From Fertoeibacter niger (GTDB lineage: Bacteria > Pseudomonadota > Alphaproteobacteria > Rhodobacterales > Rhodobacteraceae), in NCBI RefSeq assembly GCF_009380135.2, contig NZ_WHUT02000001.1, positions 372,001-436,000 on the forward strand: DNA of 64,000 nucleotides, read 5' to 3'. A model generated the notes under the pieces. That model had not been told where the DNA came from, made no database searches, and was given only the letters and a program-made list of their open reading frames with translations. Every line of letters starts with the position of its first letter. The first letter of the stretch is position 1. Made by a program: the position numbers and the translations under genes. Of the stretch, positions 25,165 to 32,664 are shown piece after piece.

Positions 25165-26553
25165 CTAGCGCCCGGTCAGCCAGTTGCCCAGCCGCCCCAG
25201 CCGCGAGGGCAGGCCGCGCCTTGCTGCCTCGCGCCGGTCGGCGGCGTTCAGCAGGGCATACATGCCGGTCACGCCCAGCCAGCGCAAAGGTTCAGGCTCC
25301 CACCGGCGGACGCGGTGGTTGACCCAGGGCAGGGCGGTGAGCCCCGTTTCGCGGCGCAGCGCCAGATCGGCCAGCGTGCGGCCCGCCAGATTGGTGGTGG
25401 AAACCCCCACCCCCACATAGCCCCCGGCCCAGCCCAGCCCGGTGGCCGGATCAAAGCCCACCGTCGCGCACCAGTCGCGCGGCACGGCCAGCACGCCGCA
25501 CCAGGCATGCGCCAGCCCCACATCGCGCGCGGCAGGGAAATGGCGGTGCAGCACAGCGGTCAGCCGGGCAATCGTCACGGCATCGGCCTGCCCCCTGTCG
25601 TCGATCTGCGATCCCATGCGATAGGGCACGCCGCGCCCGCCCACCGCGATGCGGCCCTCGCGCGTGCGCTGACAATAGCAATAGGCATTGGCGAAATCGC
25701 CCAGTATTTCATGGCCTTGCCAGCCTATCCTGGCCCATGTCTCGGCCGGCAACGGTTCGGTCACGATCTGGGCCGAGTTCAGCGGCAGCCAGTCACGCTC
25801 TGCCCCCGGCAGGCGGGCGGTAAAGCCCTCGGTCGCGCGCAGCACCACACCGGCGGTCACAATGCCCCGGTCAGTGGTCACGCGGCCGGGGGCAATGGCG
25901 GTAACGCGGGTGCCCTCGGCAATCGTCACGCCCAGCCGTTCGACTGCGCGCGCCAGCCCCTGCACCAGTTTCGCGGGCTGCACCCGGGCGACATTGCCCA
26001 CCACCATGCCACCCAGCACACCGGGGATATTCACCCGCACCCGCGCCTCGTCTGCCCCGATGGCCCAGACGCGGCCCTGTTCGCCCCAGCCCTGCCGATG
26101 CGCCACCTCGGCCTGCATGCGGGCCAGTTGCGCGGGGTTGGTGGCCACCATCAGCTCATCCGTGCGCAGGATGTCGGCGTCGATGCCCTCGGCCCCGGCC
26201 ACGCGGATCACCTCATCCACCGTGCCGTTCATGGCCGTGACCATCGCGCGCACCCCGGCCTCTGAACTGCCCGCCAGATAGCGTTCGTGGCTCCAGGCGA
26301 AACCGCCGGTCAGCCAGCCGCCATTGCGCCCCGATGCGCCGAAACCGGCAAACTCCTGCTCCACCACCAGCACATTCAGCGCGGGGTCGGCCTGTTTCAG
26401 GTAATAGGCCGCCCAAAGCCCGGTATAGCCTGCGCCCACAATGCAGACATCGGCGGTCGTGTCGCCTTCAAGCGGTGGGCGGTGGGGCGGCAGACCACCG
26501 ATATCGGCATACCAGAAGGATACGTCACCGTTGCGGGCAGGCTGGGGCGGCAT
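25165..26553 (-). CDS. FAD-dependent amine/amino-acid oxidoreductase (DAO, PuuB/OrdL-like)
   Basis: A 462-residue DAO-family flavoenzyme. The dinucleotide-binding motif V-C-I-V-G-A-G-Y-T-G-L-W-A-A is at about residues 36-49, and G-A-S-G-R-N-G-G-W completes the FAD site, as in gamma-glutamylputrescine oxidase. The C-terminal G-G-Y-V-G-V-G-V-S-T-T-N-L-A-G is also typical. It would oxidise a secondary amine or amino acid with O2 as acceptor. A PuuD-like hydrolase is encoded 12 kb away, so a link to polyamine use is possible but not shown. The start has no strong ribosome site. Confidence 0.85.
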   Translation of the reverse strand: MPPQPARNGDVSFWYADIGGLPPHRPPLEGDTTADVCIVGAGYTGLWAAYYLKQADPALNVLVVEQEFAGFGASGRNGGWLTGGFAWSHERYLAGSSEAGVRAMVTAMNGTVDEVIRVAGAEGIDADILRTDELMVATNPAQLARMQAEVAHRQGWGEQGRVWAIGADEARVRVNIPGVLGGMVVGNVARVQPAKLVQGLARAVERLGVTIAEGTRVTAIAPGRVTTDRGIVTAGVVLRATEGFTARLPGAERDWLPLNSAQIVTEPLPAETWARIGWQGHEILGDFANAYCYCQRTREGRIAVGGRGVPYRMGSQIDDRGQADAVTIARLTAVLHRHFPAARDVGLAHAWCGVLAVPRDWCATVGFDPATGLGWAGGYVGVGVSTTNLAGRTLADLALRRETGLTALPWVNHRVRRWEPEPLRWLGVTGMYALLNAADRREAARRGLPSRLGRLGNWLTGR

Positions 26554-26773
26554 CGGCGGTCCTTTGAACGTATGCGTCTGTGACAGGCAGCATGCCGCCG
26601 GGCCATCAGGCTGGCAAGGGCGTGCCGGCCACCCGAAGCCGCCGCATGCGGCACGCCCGGCAGAAAACGGGGAAAAGTGCCGCGCCACGGTGGCGGGGCG
26701 CAGCCATCTGTTGCCGCGCGTCCTGTTCTGTGGCAAGAGGATTCCGACGGAAACTAGACTGATGAGTTTAGCC

Positions 26774-27427
26774 ATGACAGATTACTCCTCCCGCCGCGTG
26801 ATGATGGTCGATACCCAGGTGCGCCCGTCGGACGTGACGAAGTTTCCGATCATTGCGGCCATGCTGCATGTGCCGCGCGAGGTTTATGTGCCCGCCGCGA
26901 AACGCGAGGCCGCCTACGCCGGGCACAATGTGGAAATCGGCCATGGCCGGGTGATGCTGGAACCGCGCACTTTGGCCAAGCTGCTGGACGCGCTTGATAT
27001 TCAGCCTGACGAGATGGTGCTGGATCTGGGCTGTGGCCTTGGCTATTCCACCGCCGTCATCGCCCGTCTGGCCGAGGCCGTGGTGGCGGTTGAGGAGGAC
27101 GAGGGCCTTGCCGCCGAGGCGCAGCGCACGCTGTCGCAGGAAGGCGTCGACAATGCCGCCGTCATCACCGGCCCGCTGGCGGCCGGTGCGGCCAAACACG
27201 GCCCCTATGACGTGATCACCCTGCAAGGCGCGGCAGAAACCATCCCCGAGGCGCTGCTGGCGCAGTTGAAAGAGGGCGGGCGCATCGGTTGCCTGTTCAT
27301 GGAGGGCGCGCTGGGTGTGGTGCGCGTGGGCTACAAGATCGACCGACGGATAAGCTGGCGTTTTGCGTTCAACGCAGCGGCGCCGGTTTTGCCGGGGTTT
27401 GCCGCCACGCGCGGCTTTCAATTGTGA
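26774..27427 (+). CDS. pcm: Protein-L-isoaspartate O-methyltransferase family protein
   Basis: A 217-residue SAM-dependent methyltransferase of the PCMT family, which starts repair of isoaspartyl residues. The motif I region L-D-L-G-C-G-L-G-Y-S-T-A-V-I-A is at about residues 76-90, and the N terminus R-R-V-M-M-V-D-T-Q-V-R-P is typical of the alphaproteobacterial branch. An alternative ATG four codons upstream exists; neither has a good ribosome site. It is followed by tolC and the DUF2497 gene, an order I recall from many Rhodobacteraceae. The branch lacks some residues of canonical Pcm, so repair activity is inferred. Confidence 0.88.
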   Translation: MTDYSSRRVMMVDTQVRPSDVTKFPIIAAMLHVPREVYVPAAKREAAYAGHNVEIGHGRVMLEPRTLAKLLDALDIQPDEMVLDLGCGLGYSTAVIARLAEAVVAVEEDEGLAAEAQRTLSQEGVDNAAVITGPLAAGAAKHGPYDVITLQGAAETIPEALLAQLKEGGRIGCLFMEGALGVVRVGYKIDRRISWRFAFNAAAPVLPGFAATRGFQL

Positions 27428-27470
27428 TCAGGCCCCCGCGGCCCGGTCATTGATGCAACAGGAGACGGCG

Positions 27471-28856
27471 ATGCGTGGTGTAAGGATGTTTGCGGCTGCG
27501 GCTGCTTCGGTGCTGGCGCTGGCCAGTGCCCCGGCCGTCAGTGCCGAAACGCTGGCCGATGCGCTGATTGCAGCCTACAAGAACAGCAACCTTCTGGAAC
27601 AGAACCGTGCCCTGCTGCGCGCCACGGACGAGGATGTTGCCGTGGCCGTGGCAGCGTTGCGCCCCGTCATCGCCTTTACCGCCGATGCGGAATATGCGGT
27701 GGCCAACAGCAACGCCGTTCTGGGTGGGCGGACGCGGTCTGAATCGCTGTCGTCCAGTCTGGGCCTGACCGCGCAGATGACGGTCTATGATTTCGGCCGC
27801 AACGCGCTGGCGCTGGAGGCGGCGAAGGAAACCGTTCTGGCCACGCGTGAGGCTTTGGTGGCGCTGGAGCAGGACGTGCTGCTGCTGGCGGTATCGGCCT
27901 ATGTCGATGTGCGGCTGGCGCAGGATATCGTCGCGCTGCGGCAAAACAACGTGCGCCTGATCGAACAGGAACTGCGCGCGGCGCGTGACAGGTTCGAGGT
28001 GGGCGAAGTGACCCGCACCGATGTGGCGATTGCCGAGGCGGCGCTGGCGGCCGCGCGTGCCGGGCTGACCTCGGCGCAGGGCGATCTGACCATCGCGCGC
28101 GAAAGCTACAAGGCGGCGACCGGGGCCTATCCGGGGGCGCTGGCCGCCCCGCCCGCAGCCCCCGCGACCGCCCGTTCCTTGGACGAGGCGCGCGCCGTGG
28201 CGCTGCGCACCCATCCCGATATCCGGCAGGCGCAGCGCAACGTGACGGTGGCCGAACTGAACGTGGCGCGCGGCAAGGCCGCGATGCGCCCCAGCCTGAC
28301 CGCCCGCGCCGGTGTGTCGCTGAACGATGACGGCACCGACCGCAGCTCGCTGTCGCTGTCGCTGGGCCAGACGATCTATGCCGGGGGCGAATTGTCGGCG
28401 GTTTACAGGCAGGCGCTGGCCAGCCGCGATGCGCAGCGCGCCTCGTTGCAGCAGGCTGGCGTCACGGTGGCACAGGGCGTGGGCAATGCCTGGTCGAATG
28501 TCGATGTGGCCCGCGCCAGCATCGCGGCCAATGACGAACAGGTGCGCGCCTCGCAGACCGCCTATGAGGGCGTGCGCGAAGAGGCGACCCTGGGCGCCCG
28601 CACCACGCTGGATGTGCTGGATGCCGAGCAGGATCTGCTCGATGCCCGCTTTGCCCGCGCCTCGGCCCAGGCCACGCTGTATGTGGGCACCTATCAGGTG
28701 CTGTCGTCGATGGGCCTGCTGACCGTCGATCACCTGAAGCTGGGCATTCCCACCTATGATGCCGCCGCCTATTACAACGCGGTGAAAAATGCGCCGGCCA
28801 CCTCGTCGCAGGGCAAGAAGCTGGACCGTGTGTTGCAGGCCATCGGCGGCAACTGA
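27471..28856 (+). CDS. tolC: TolC family outer-membrane efflux protein
   Basis: A 461-residue outer-membrane channel subunit for type I secretion and drug efflux. The signal peptide ends near A-V-S-A (about residue 25). The mature part has two related alpha-helical repeats: Y-K-N-S-N-L-L-E-Q-N and later T-H-P-D-I-R-Q-A-Q-R-N-V mark their starts, and T-L-D-V-L-D-A-E-Q-D-L-L is the classic OEP motif. AGGAG lies seven bases before the ATG. It follows pcm by about 40 bases, and no pump genes are adjacent, so it is likely a shared outer-membrane component. Confidence 0.93.
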   Translation: MRGVRMFAAAAASVLALASAPAVSAETLADALIAAYKNSNLLEQNRALLRATDEDVAVAVAALRPVIAFTADAEYAVANSNAVLGGRTRSESLSSSLGLTAQMTVYDFGRNALALEAAKETVLATREALVALEQDVLLLAVSAYVDVRLAQDIVALRQNNVRLIEQELRAARDRFEVGEVTRTDVAIAEAALAAARAGLTSAQGDLTIARESYKAATGAYPGALAAPPAAPATARSLDEARAVALRTHPDIRQAQRNVTVAELNVARGKAAMRPSLTARAGVSLNDDGTDRSSLSLSLGQTIYAGGELSAVYRQALASRDAQRASLQQAGVTVAQGVGNAWSNVDVARASIAANDEQVRASQTAYEGVREEATLGARTTLDVLDAEQDLLDARFARASAQATLYVGTYQVLSSMGLLTVDHLKLGIPTYDAAAYYNAVKNAPATSSQGKKLDRVLQAIGGN

Positions 28857-29010
28857 CACCGTGTCTTGCGGTGGCTTGCCGATGCGCGGGCTAATTCTAG
28901 TGTGTCTGCGGGGCAGGGGGCGATAATCTGCCCGCTTTGGCCGCGCCGCGTTCTTGTGTTGCGCGGCGGTTCGGTCTACGCTTGTGGTTGTGCGACAGAT
29001 CGGGGCTGCA

Positions 29011-30042
29011 ATGTCTGAACCCATGACTTCCGGGGAAATCGAGGATGTTCTGTCCTCCATCCGCCGTCTTGTGTCCGAGGATCTGCGGCCCGCGCCGCGC
29101 AGCCCTGCGCCAGCGCCAGCGCCCGAGGCGGGCAAGCTAATGCTGACACCGGCGCTGCGTGTCGTGTCGCCAGAGCCGGAGCCGGTTTCCGCAGCACCCG
29201 ACCTGTTTGATGCGCCGTTCCGTGCAGCCGCCGCACCGCTGCCCCTTCCCGATGTTTTCCCCGAGCGGGATGCCATGGCCCTAGGCCCCGACCTATCGCT
29301 GTTGCTGTCTGCTGCGCAACAGCCGCGGTTTGGTGATTTCGGCTTTGCCGAAGCTATCGAAGAGGCGATTGATTCGGGCGAGGGGTTGCAGGCCCTGCTG
29401 GATGATCCGGCCAATGCGCTGGTGGGCGACGCCGCCTTTGCTGCGGATGAGCCGGAAGACGCGCCCGCCGCGCCGGGAATCGAGACGGTGGTGGTGGCTT
29501 TGGGCGCTGCCGTCGCCGCCCAGCCCGGTGAATGGGAGCCGGATGGCGGTGATCCGCAGCCCGCCGCGGCTGACTGGCCCGGGGGCGACTGGATGACCCC
29601 GCAGGACACGGATTCTGACGGCATGGCGCAGCTGGCAGGGCCGGCGGATCAGAACAGAGTGGCCGATGACGGCAACCAATGGGCCGCCGAGGCGGTCTGG
29701 GCGCAGGAAGACGATACGCCCGAAAGCCATATCATCGACATGACCACCCGCCTCCCCGCCGTGCCCGAGGTGTGGGACGAAGAGCAGCAGCGCATCGCCG
29801 ATCTGGCCGAAGCCGCCGCCGTGGCCGAGATCATGGCCGCAGCGGTTCCCACCCCCGCCCGCGCCCTTCCGGATGATGAAGACGATTCCGCGCTGTTCGA
29901 CGAAGAGGTGCTGCGCGATCTGGTGCGCGACATCATCCGCGAGGAATTGCAGGGCACGCTGGGCGAACGCATCACCCGCAACGTGCGCAAACTGGTGCGG
30001 GCCGAGATCAGCCGCGCGCTGGCCAGCCGCGATTTCGACTGA
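29011..30042 (+). CDS. DUF2497 protein, PopZ-like polar organiser
   Basis: A 343-residue, mostly acidic and proline/alanine-rich protein. The N-terminal helix G-E-I-E-D-V-L-S-S-I-R-R-L-V-S-E-D and the C-terminal helical block L-F-D-E-E-V-L-R-D-L-V-R-D-I-I-R-E-E-L then R-N-V-R-K-L-V-R are the two conserved ends of PopZ/DUF2497. In Caulobacter PopZ forms polar condensates that anchor the chromosome origin. The central spacer is long and disordered (about 240 residues). Start codon uncertain: the next ATG is four codons downstream. It overlaps nothing but lies 150 bases after tolC. Confidence 0.85.
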   Translation: MSEPMTSGEIEDVLSSIRRLVSEDLRPAPRSPAPAPAPEAGKLMLTPALRVVSPEPEPVSAAPDLFDAPFRAAAAPLPLPDVFPERDAMALGPDLSLLLSAAQQPRFGDFGFAEAIEEAIDSGEGLQALLDDPANALVGDAAFAADEPEDAPAAPGIETVVVALGAAVAAQPGEWEPDGGDPQPAAADWPGGDWMTPQDTDSDGMAQLAGPADQNRVADDGNQWAAEAVWAQEDDTPESHIIDMTTRLPAVPEVWDEEQQRIADLAEAAAVAEIMAAAVPTPARALPDDEDDSALFDEEVLRDLVRDIIREELQGTLGERITRNVRKLVRAEISRALASRDFD

Positions 30043-30045
30043 GGC

Positions 30046-30621
30046 TTGAACACACCCGCGCATCTGATCTTTGGCCTGGCCGCCTTTGGCAGGCCGGATC
30101 GGCGCGATGTGACGGCGGCCGCACTGGCGGGCGCGCTGGCTCCGGATGTCTCGCTGTATCTGCTGGCGGGCTGGTCGCTGCTGGTGATGGATATTCCGCC
30201 GCAGGTGGTGTTCGGCCAGCTTTATTTTTCACCGCTGTGGCAGGGCATCTTTGCCGTCGACAATTCCTTGCCGCTGTGGGGGGTGCTGCTGGCCGCAGGG
30301 CTGGTGCTGCGCGCGCCGGTGCTGGTGGCCTTTGCGGGCGCGGGGCTGCTGCATCTGGCGTTCGATGTCGTCCTGCACAACGAGGATGCCCGCCGCCAGT
30401 TCTGGCCGCTGACCGACTGGGTGTTCCGCAGCCCGTTCAGCTATTGGGATACCGCGCGCCATGGTGCCATCATCGGCCCGCTGGAAGTGGCGGTGTCGCT
30501 GGCGCTGTGCGGGGTGCTGTGGCGGCGCTATCGCGGCTGGGTGATGCGCGGCATCATCGCCGCGCTGGCCGTGGCCGAATGTGCGCCGGGGCTGGTGTTC
30601 TTCCTGATGTTCCGCGGCTGA
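30046..30621 (+). CDS. Integral membrane protein of unknown function
   Basis: A 191-residue protein with the N terminus N-T-P-A-H-L-I-F-G-L-A-A-F-G and about five hydrophobic segments. H-L-A-F-D-V-V-L-H-N-E-D-A and F-S-Y-W-D place His, Asp and Glu residues in a pattern seen in YdjM/DUF457-type membrane metal-dependent hydrolases. Related proteins are, as I recall, often mislabelled as cobalamin biosynthesis. It uses a TTG start three bases after the PopZ-like stop codon, so it relies on translational coupling. No function can be assigned. Confidence 0.75.
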   Translation: MNTPAHLIFGLAAFGRPDRRDVTAAALAGALAPDVSLYLLAGWSLLVMDIPPQVVFGQLYFSPLWQGIFAVDNSLPLWGVLLAAGLVLRAPVLVAFAGAGLLHLAFDVVLHNEDARRQFWPLTDWVFRSPFSYWDTARHGAIIGPLEVAVSLALCGVLWRRYRGWVMRGIIAALAVAECAPGLVFFLMFRG

Positions 30622-30634
30622 CAGGCAAACGAAA

Positions 30635-30656
30635 AACGCGCCCCGGGGGGCGCGTT
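30635..30656. terminator. Bidirectional terminator hairpin
   Basis: AACGCGCCCC and GGGGCGCGTT form a 10-bp stem with a 2-base loop between two convergent genes; a five-base A run on the left gives a T tract on the minus strand. Confidence 0.75.
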
Positions 30657-30680
30657 GCCATCCGCCACGCCGGTCTTGGA

Positions 30681-31007
30681 TCAGGCCGCTTCGGCCTGAT
30701 CCAGTTCCAGCGCGTGCCGGCGTTCGCTTTCCTCGCGCGACAGCGCAACGGAGGTGCGGATGCCCTTGGACACGAATTCCATCAGGCCCTTCACGACACG
30801 CTCGTTCGGGTCGATCCCGGCGCAGGACAACACTTCGCGGCCATCGCGCGAGCGGGCCCAGCGGGCGATCTGTTCCGGGCCATTCCCGTATTTCTTGTCA
30901 TCCGCAATGGCATCGTCCAGCGCGGCAAGAACCACGGCTGCGAAAAGTTTGCGGGCGCGCTGCCCCTGTTCAAAGTTGAAGGCAGTGCTGTCGATAAAAT
31001 CGGCCAT
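30681..31007 (-). CDS. DUF6280 family small protein
   Basis: A 108-residue soluble protein. N-terminal F-I-D-S-T-A-F-N-F-E-Q-G-Q-R-A-R-K-L-F-A-A-V is followed by a charged helical region and a C-terminal L-S-R-E-E-S-E-R-R-H-A. The pattern matches a short protein conserved in Rhodobacteraceae (DUF6280, from memory). No catalytic motif is visible. The predicted start follows an AGGA sequence nine bases upstream. It is divergent from efp, and the shared upstream region is about 215 bases. Function unknown. Confidence 0.75.
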   Translation of the reverse strand: MADFIDSTAFNFEQGQRARKLFAAVVLAALDDAIADDKKYGNGPEQIARWARSRDGREVLSCAGIDPNERVVKGLMEFVSKGIRTSVALSREESERRHALELDQAEAA

Positions 31008-31150
31008 CTTGGGGCGTCCTGTTCTTGCTCTTGTCTTTTCCGGCGTCGGAGGAATATGGCGGATTTGCCACGATTCGGTGTATCTGGTTTGGAATGACGG
31101 CCATGCATTTAGCACATGGCTGCCGCTGAGTCCCACAGTATCTAGTCGGG

Positions 31151-31179
31151 TTGCCACCCGTTCTTGGTCCATATATAGG
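31151..31179 (+). promoter_or_regulatory. Sigma-70 promoter candidate of efp
   Basis: TTGCCA, 17 bases, TATAGG, located 44 bases before the efp start codon. Both hexamers keep the most conserved positions. Confidence 0.5.
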
Positions 31180-31222
31180 GGCGAGGAAATTCCCTTCAAC
31201 CTTATGTCAAGGTTTTGCCATC

Positions 31223-31786
31223 ATGCCCAAGATCAACGGTAACGAAATCAAGCCGGGCTTCATCCTGGAACATGACGGCGGGCTCTGGGCCGCCGTGAAG
31301 GTGAACCATGTGAAACCGGGCAAGGGCGGGGCTTTTGCGCAGGTCGAATTGAAGAACCTGCGCGACGGGCGCAAGCTGAACGAACGTTTCCGGTCGGAAG
31401 ACAAGGTGGAGCGGACCGAGCTGGAAAACAAGGATCAGCAGTTTCTGTATGAAACCGATGGCCGCCTGGTGTTCATGGACAATGAAACCTATGAACAGAC
31501 CGAGATTGACGCCGAATTGCTGGGTGACCGCCGCCCGTTCCTGCAAGACGGCATGACCGCCACGGTGCAGTATTTCGGCGAAGAGGCGCTGAACGTGTCG
31601 ATCCCGCAAAAGGTGAAATGCCGCGTGGTGGAAACCGAGCCGGTGCAAAAGGGCCAGACCGCCGCCAACAGCTTCAAGCCCGCGATACTGGACAATGGCG
31701 TGCGGATCATGATCCCGCCGTTCATCGGGCCGGATGAGGATATCATCGTGCATACGGAACTGATGGAATATTCTGAACGCGCGTAA
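31223..31786 (+). CDS. efp: Translation elongation factor P
   Basis: A 187-residue EF-P, which relieves ribosome stalling at proline runs. The KOW-like domain I carries the loop [10 protein letters not shown] with K34, the lysine that is beta-lysylated in the EpmAB system; a lysyl form is therefore expected, though no epmA or epmB is in the window. Domains II and III follow, ending [10 protein letters not shown] paired-dyad element lies five bases past the stop codon. Confidence 0.97.
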   Translation: MPKINGNEIKPGFILEHDGGLWAAVKVNHVKPGKGGAFAQVELKNLRDGRKLNERFRSEDKVERTELENKDQQFLYETDGRLVFMDNETYEQTEIDAELLGDRRPFLQDGMTATVQYFGEEALNVSIPQKVKCRVVETEPVQKGQTAANSFKPAILDNGVRIMIPPFIGPDEDIIVHTELMEYSERA

Positions 31787-31791
31787 CGCAC

Positions 31792-31830
31792 GATTTTTCT
31801 ACGAAAAATCAGAAACTTCGCAGAAGTTTC
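31792..31830. repeat. Paired-dyad intergenic element, copy B
   Basis: GATTTTTC-TAC-GAAAAATC and GAAACTTC-GCA-GAAGTTTC are two perfect 8-bp dyads one base apart. The first differs from a dyad of copy A (9228-9246) only in the loop and orientation. It lies between convergent efp and ygfZ, so it may end both transcripts. Confidence 0.8.
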
Positions 31831-31839
31831 GTCCTGGGC

Positions 31840-32592
31840 TCAGGTCGCCGTCACGATGGCCTCGCCCGCCCGCATCACGCCCTCGGCCCGGTCGAACCTG
31901 AGCCAGGCCAGACCATGCCCGCCAGACTGGGTGTAAAGCGTGCCCGCCTCCTTCTCGCCCGCCATCACCGGCGTGCCCAAGGGGGCGGCACCCTCCACCC
32001 GCACCCGGGCCAGACCCTTGCGCAACTCGGTCTTGTGCTTCATGCGGGCCGTCACCTCTTGCCCCACATAGCAGCCCTTGCGGAAATCGACGCCATGCAG
32101 GCGCTCGAACCCCATTTCAAGGATATAGCTGTCATTCGCGATCAACTCGATCCCGCTTTCGGGGATGGCATGGGTGACACGGATCGCATCCCAATCCACC
32201 ACCGCAGGCCCGCCCGCAGCACCGTAAGCCCGCCAGCCCAGCGCCGGGTGGCGCGGGTCGGCAAAGGCGCCTTCGGGCGCATCGCCCAGCCCGCGTGTGA
32301 CGCTGAGCGGGCTTTCGCCGATCTGCACATCGGCGCGCAGTTTATACATCATCAGACGGCGCAATGTGGCATCGGCCAGCGCGCCGGGCAGATCCAGCAG
32401 CAAGGCATCGCCGGTATGCACCACGAAGAAATCGGCCAGATACTTGCCCTGCGGTGTCAGCAAGGCCGTCCAGACCAGCCCTGGCGCGGCCAGCCGCAGC
32501 ACGTCATTGGTCACAAGGCCCTGCAGAAAGGGCAGGGCATCGGCCCCGGTCAGCGCCACAAGCCTGCGGTCGGTTGCTGTTTCGCCTGTCAT
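31840..32592 (-). CDS. ygfZ: YgfZ/GcvT-domain Fe-S cluster maintenance protein
   Basis: A 250-residue folate-binding protein of the YgfZ/IBA57 family, which supports assembly or repair of [4Fe-4S] enzymes such as MiaB. The signature K-G-C-Y-V-G-Q-E with its conserved cysteine is present, followed by R-M-K-H-K-T-E-L-R-K-G, and the GcvT-like N-terminal half includes F-L-Q-G-L-V-T-N-D. An alternative start ten codons upstream is possible (GGGGGG just before it). The MsbA-like gene upstream on the same strand ends about 70 bases before. Confidence 0.92.
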   Translation of the reverse strand: MTGETATDRRLVALTGADALPFLQGLVTNDVLRLAAPGLVWTALLTPQGKYLADFFVVHTGDALLLDLPGALADATLRRLMMYKLRADVQIGESPLSVTRGLGDAPEGAFADPRHPALGWRAYGAAGGPAVVDWDAIRVTHAIPESGIELIANDSYILEMGFERLHGVDFRKGCYVGQEVTARMKHKTELRKGLARVRVEGAAPLGTPVMAGEKEAGTLYTQSGGHGLAWLRFDRAEGVMRAGEAIVTAT

Positions 32593-32664
32593 CGGAATGT
32601 CTCGCCTTCTTGAAGGGGCCATGGCCCCCCTGCAACATAGGCGGGCGGGCCGTGGCGCAAAAGG

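Noticed and set aside
24199-26265. A 688-codon plus-strand frame spanning two minus-strand genes
   Set aside because: It crosses the CorC-like and DAO genes in antisense without regard to their ends; the composition is GC artefact and no signal or motif appears.
27447-29624. A 725-codon minus-strand frame across tolC and the PopZ-like gene
   Set aside because: Antisense to two real genes, with arginine/glutamine/histidine-rich low-complexity translation.
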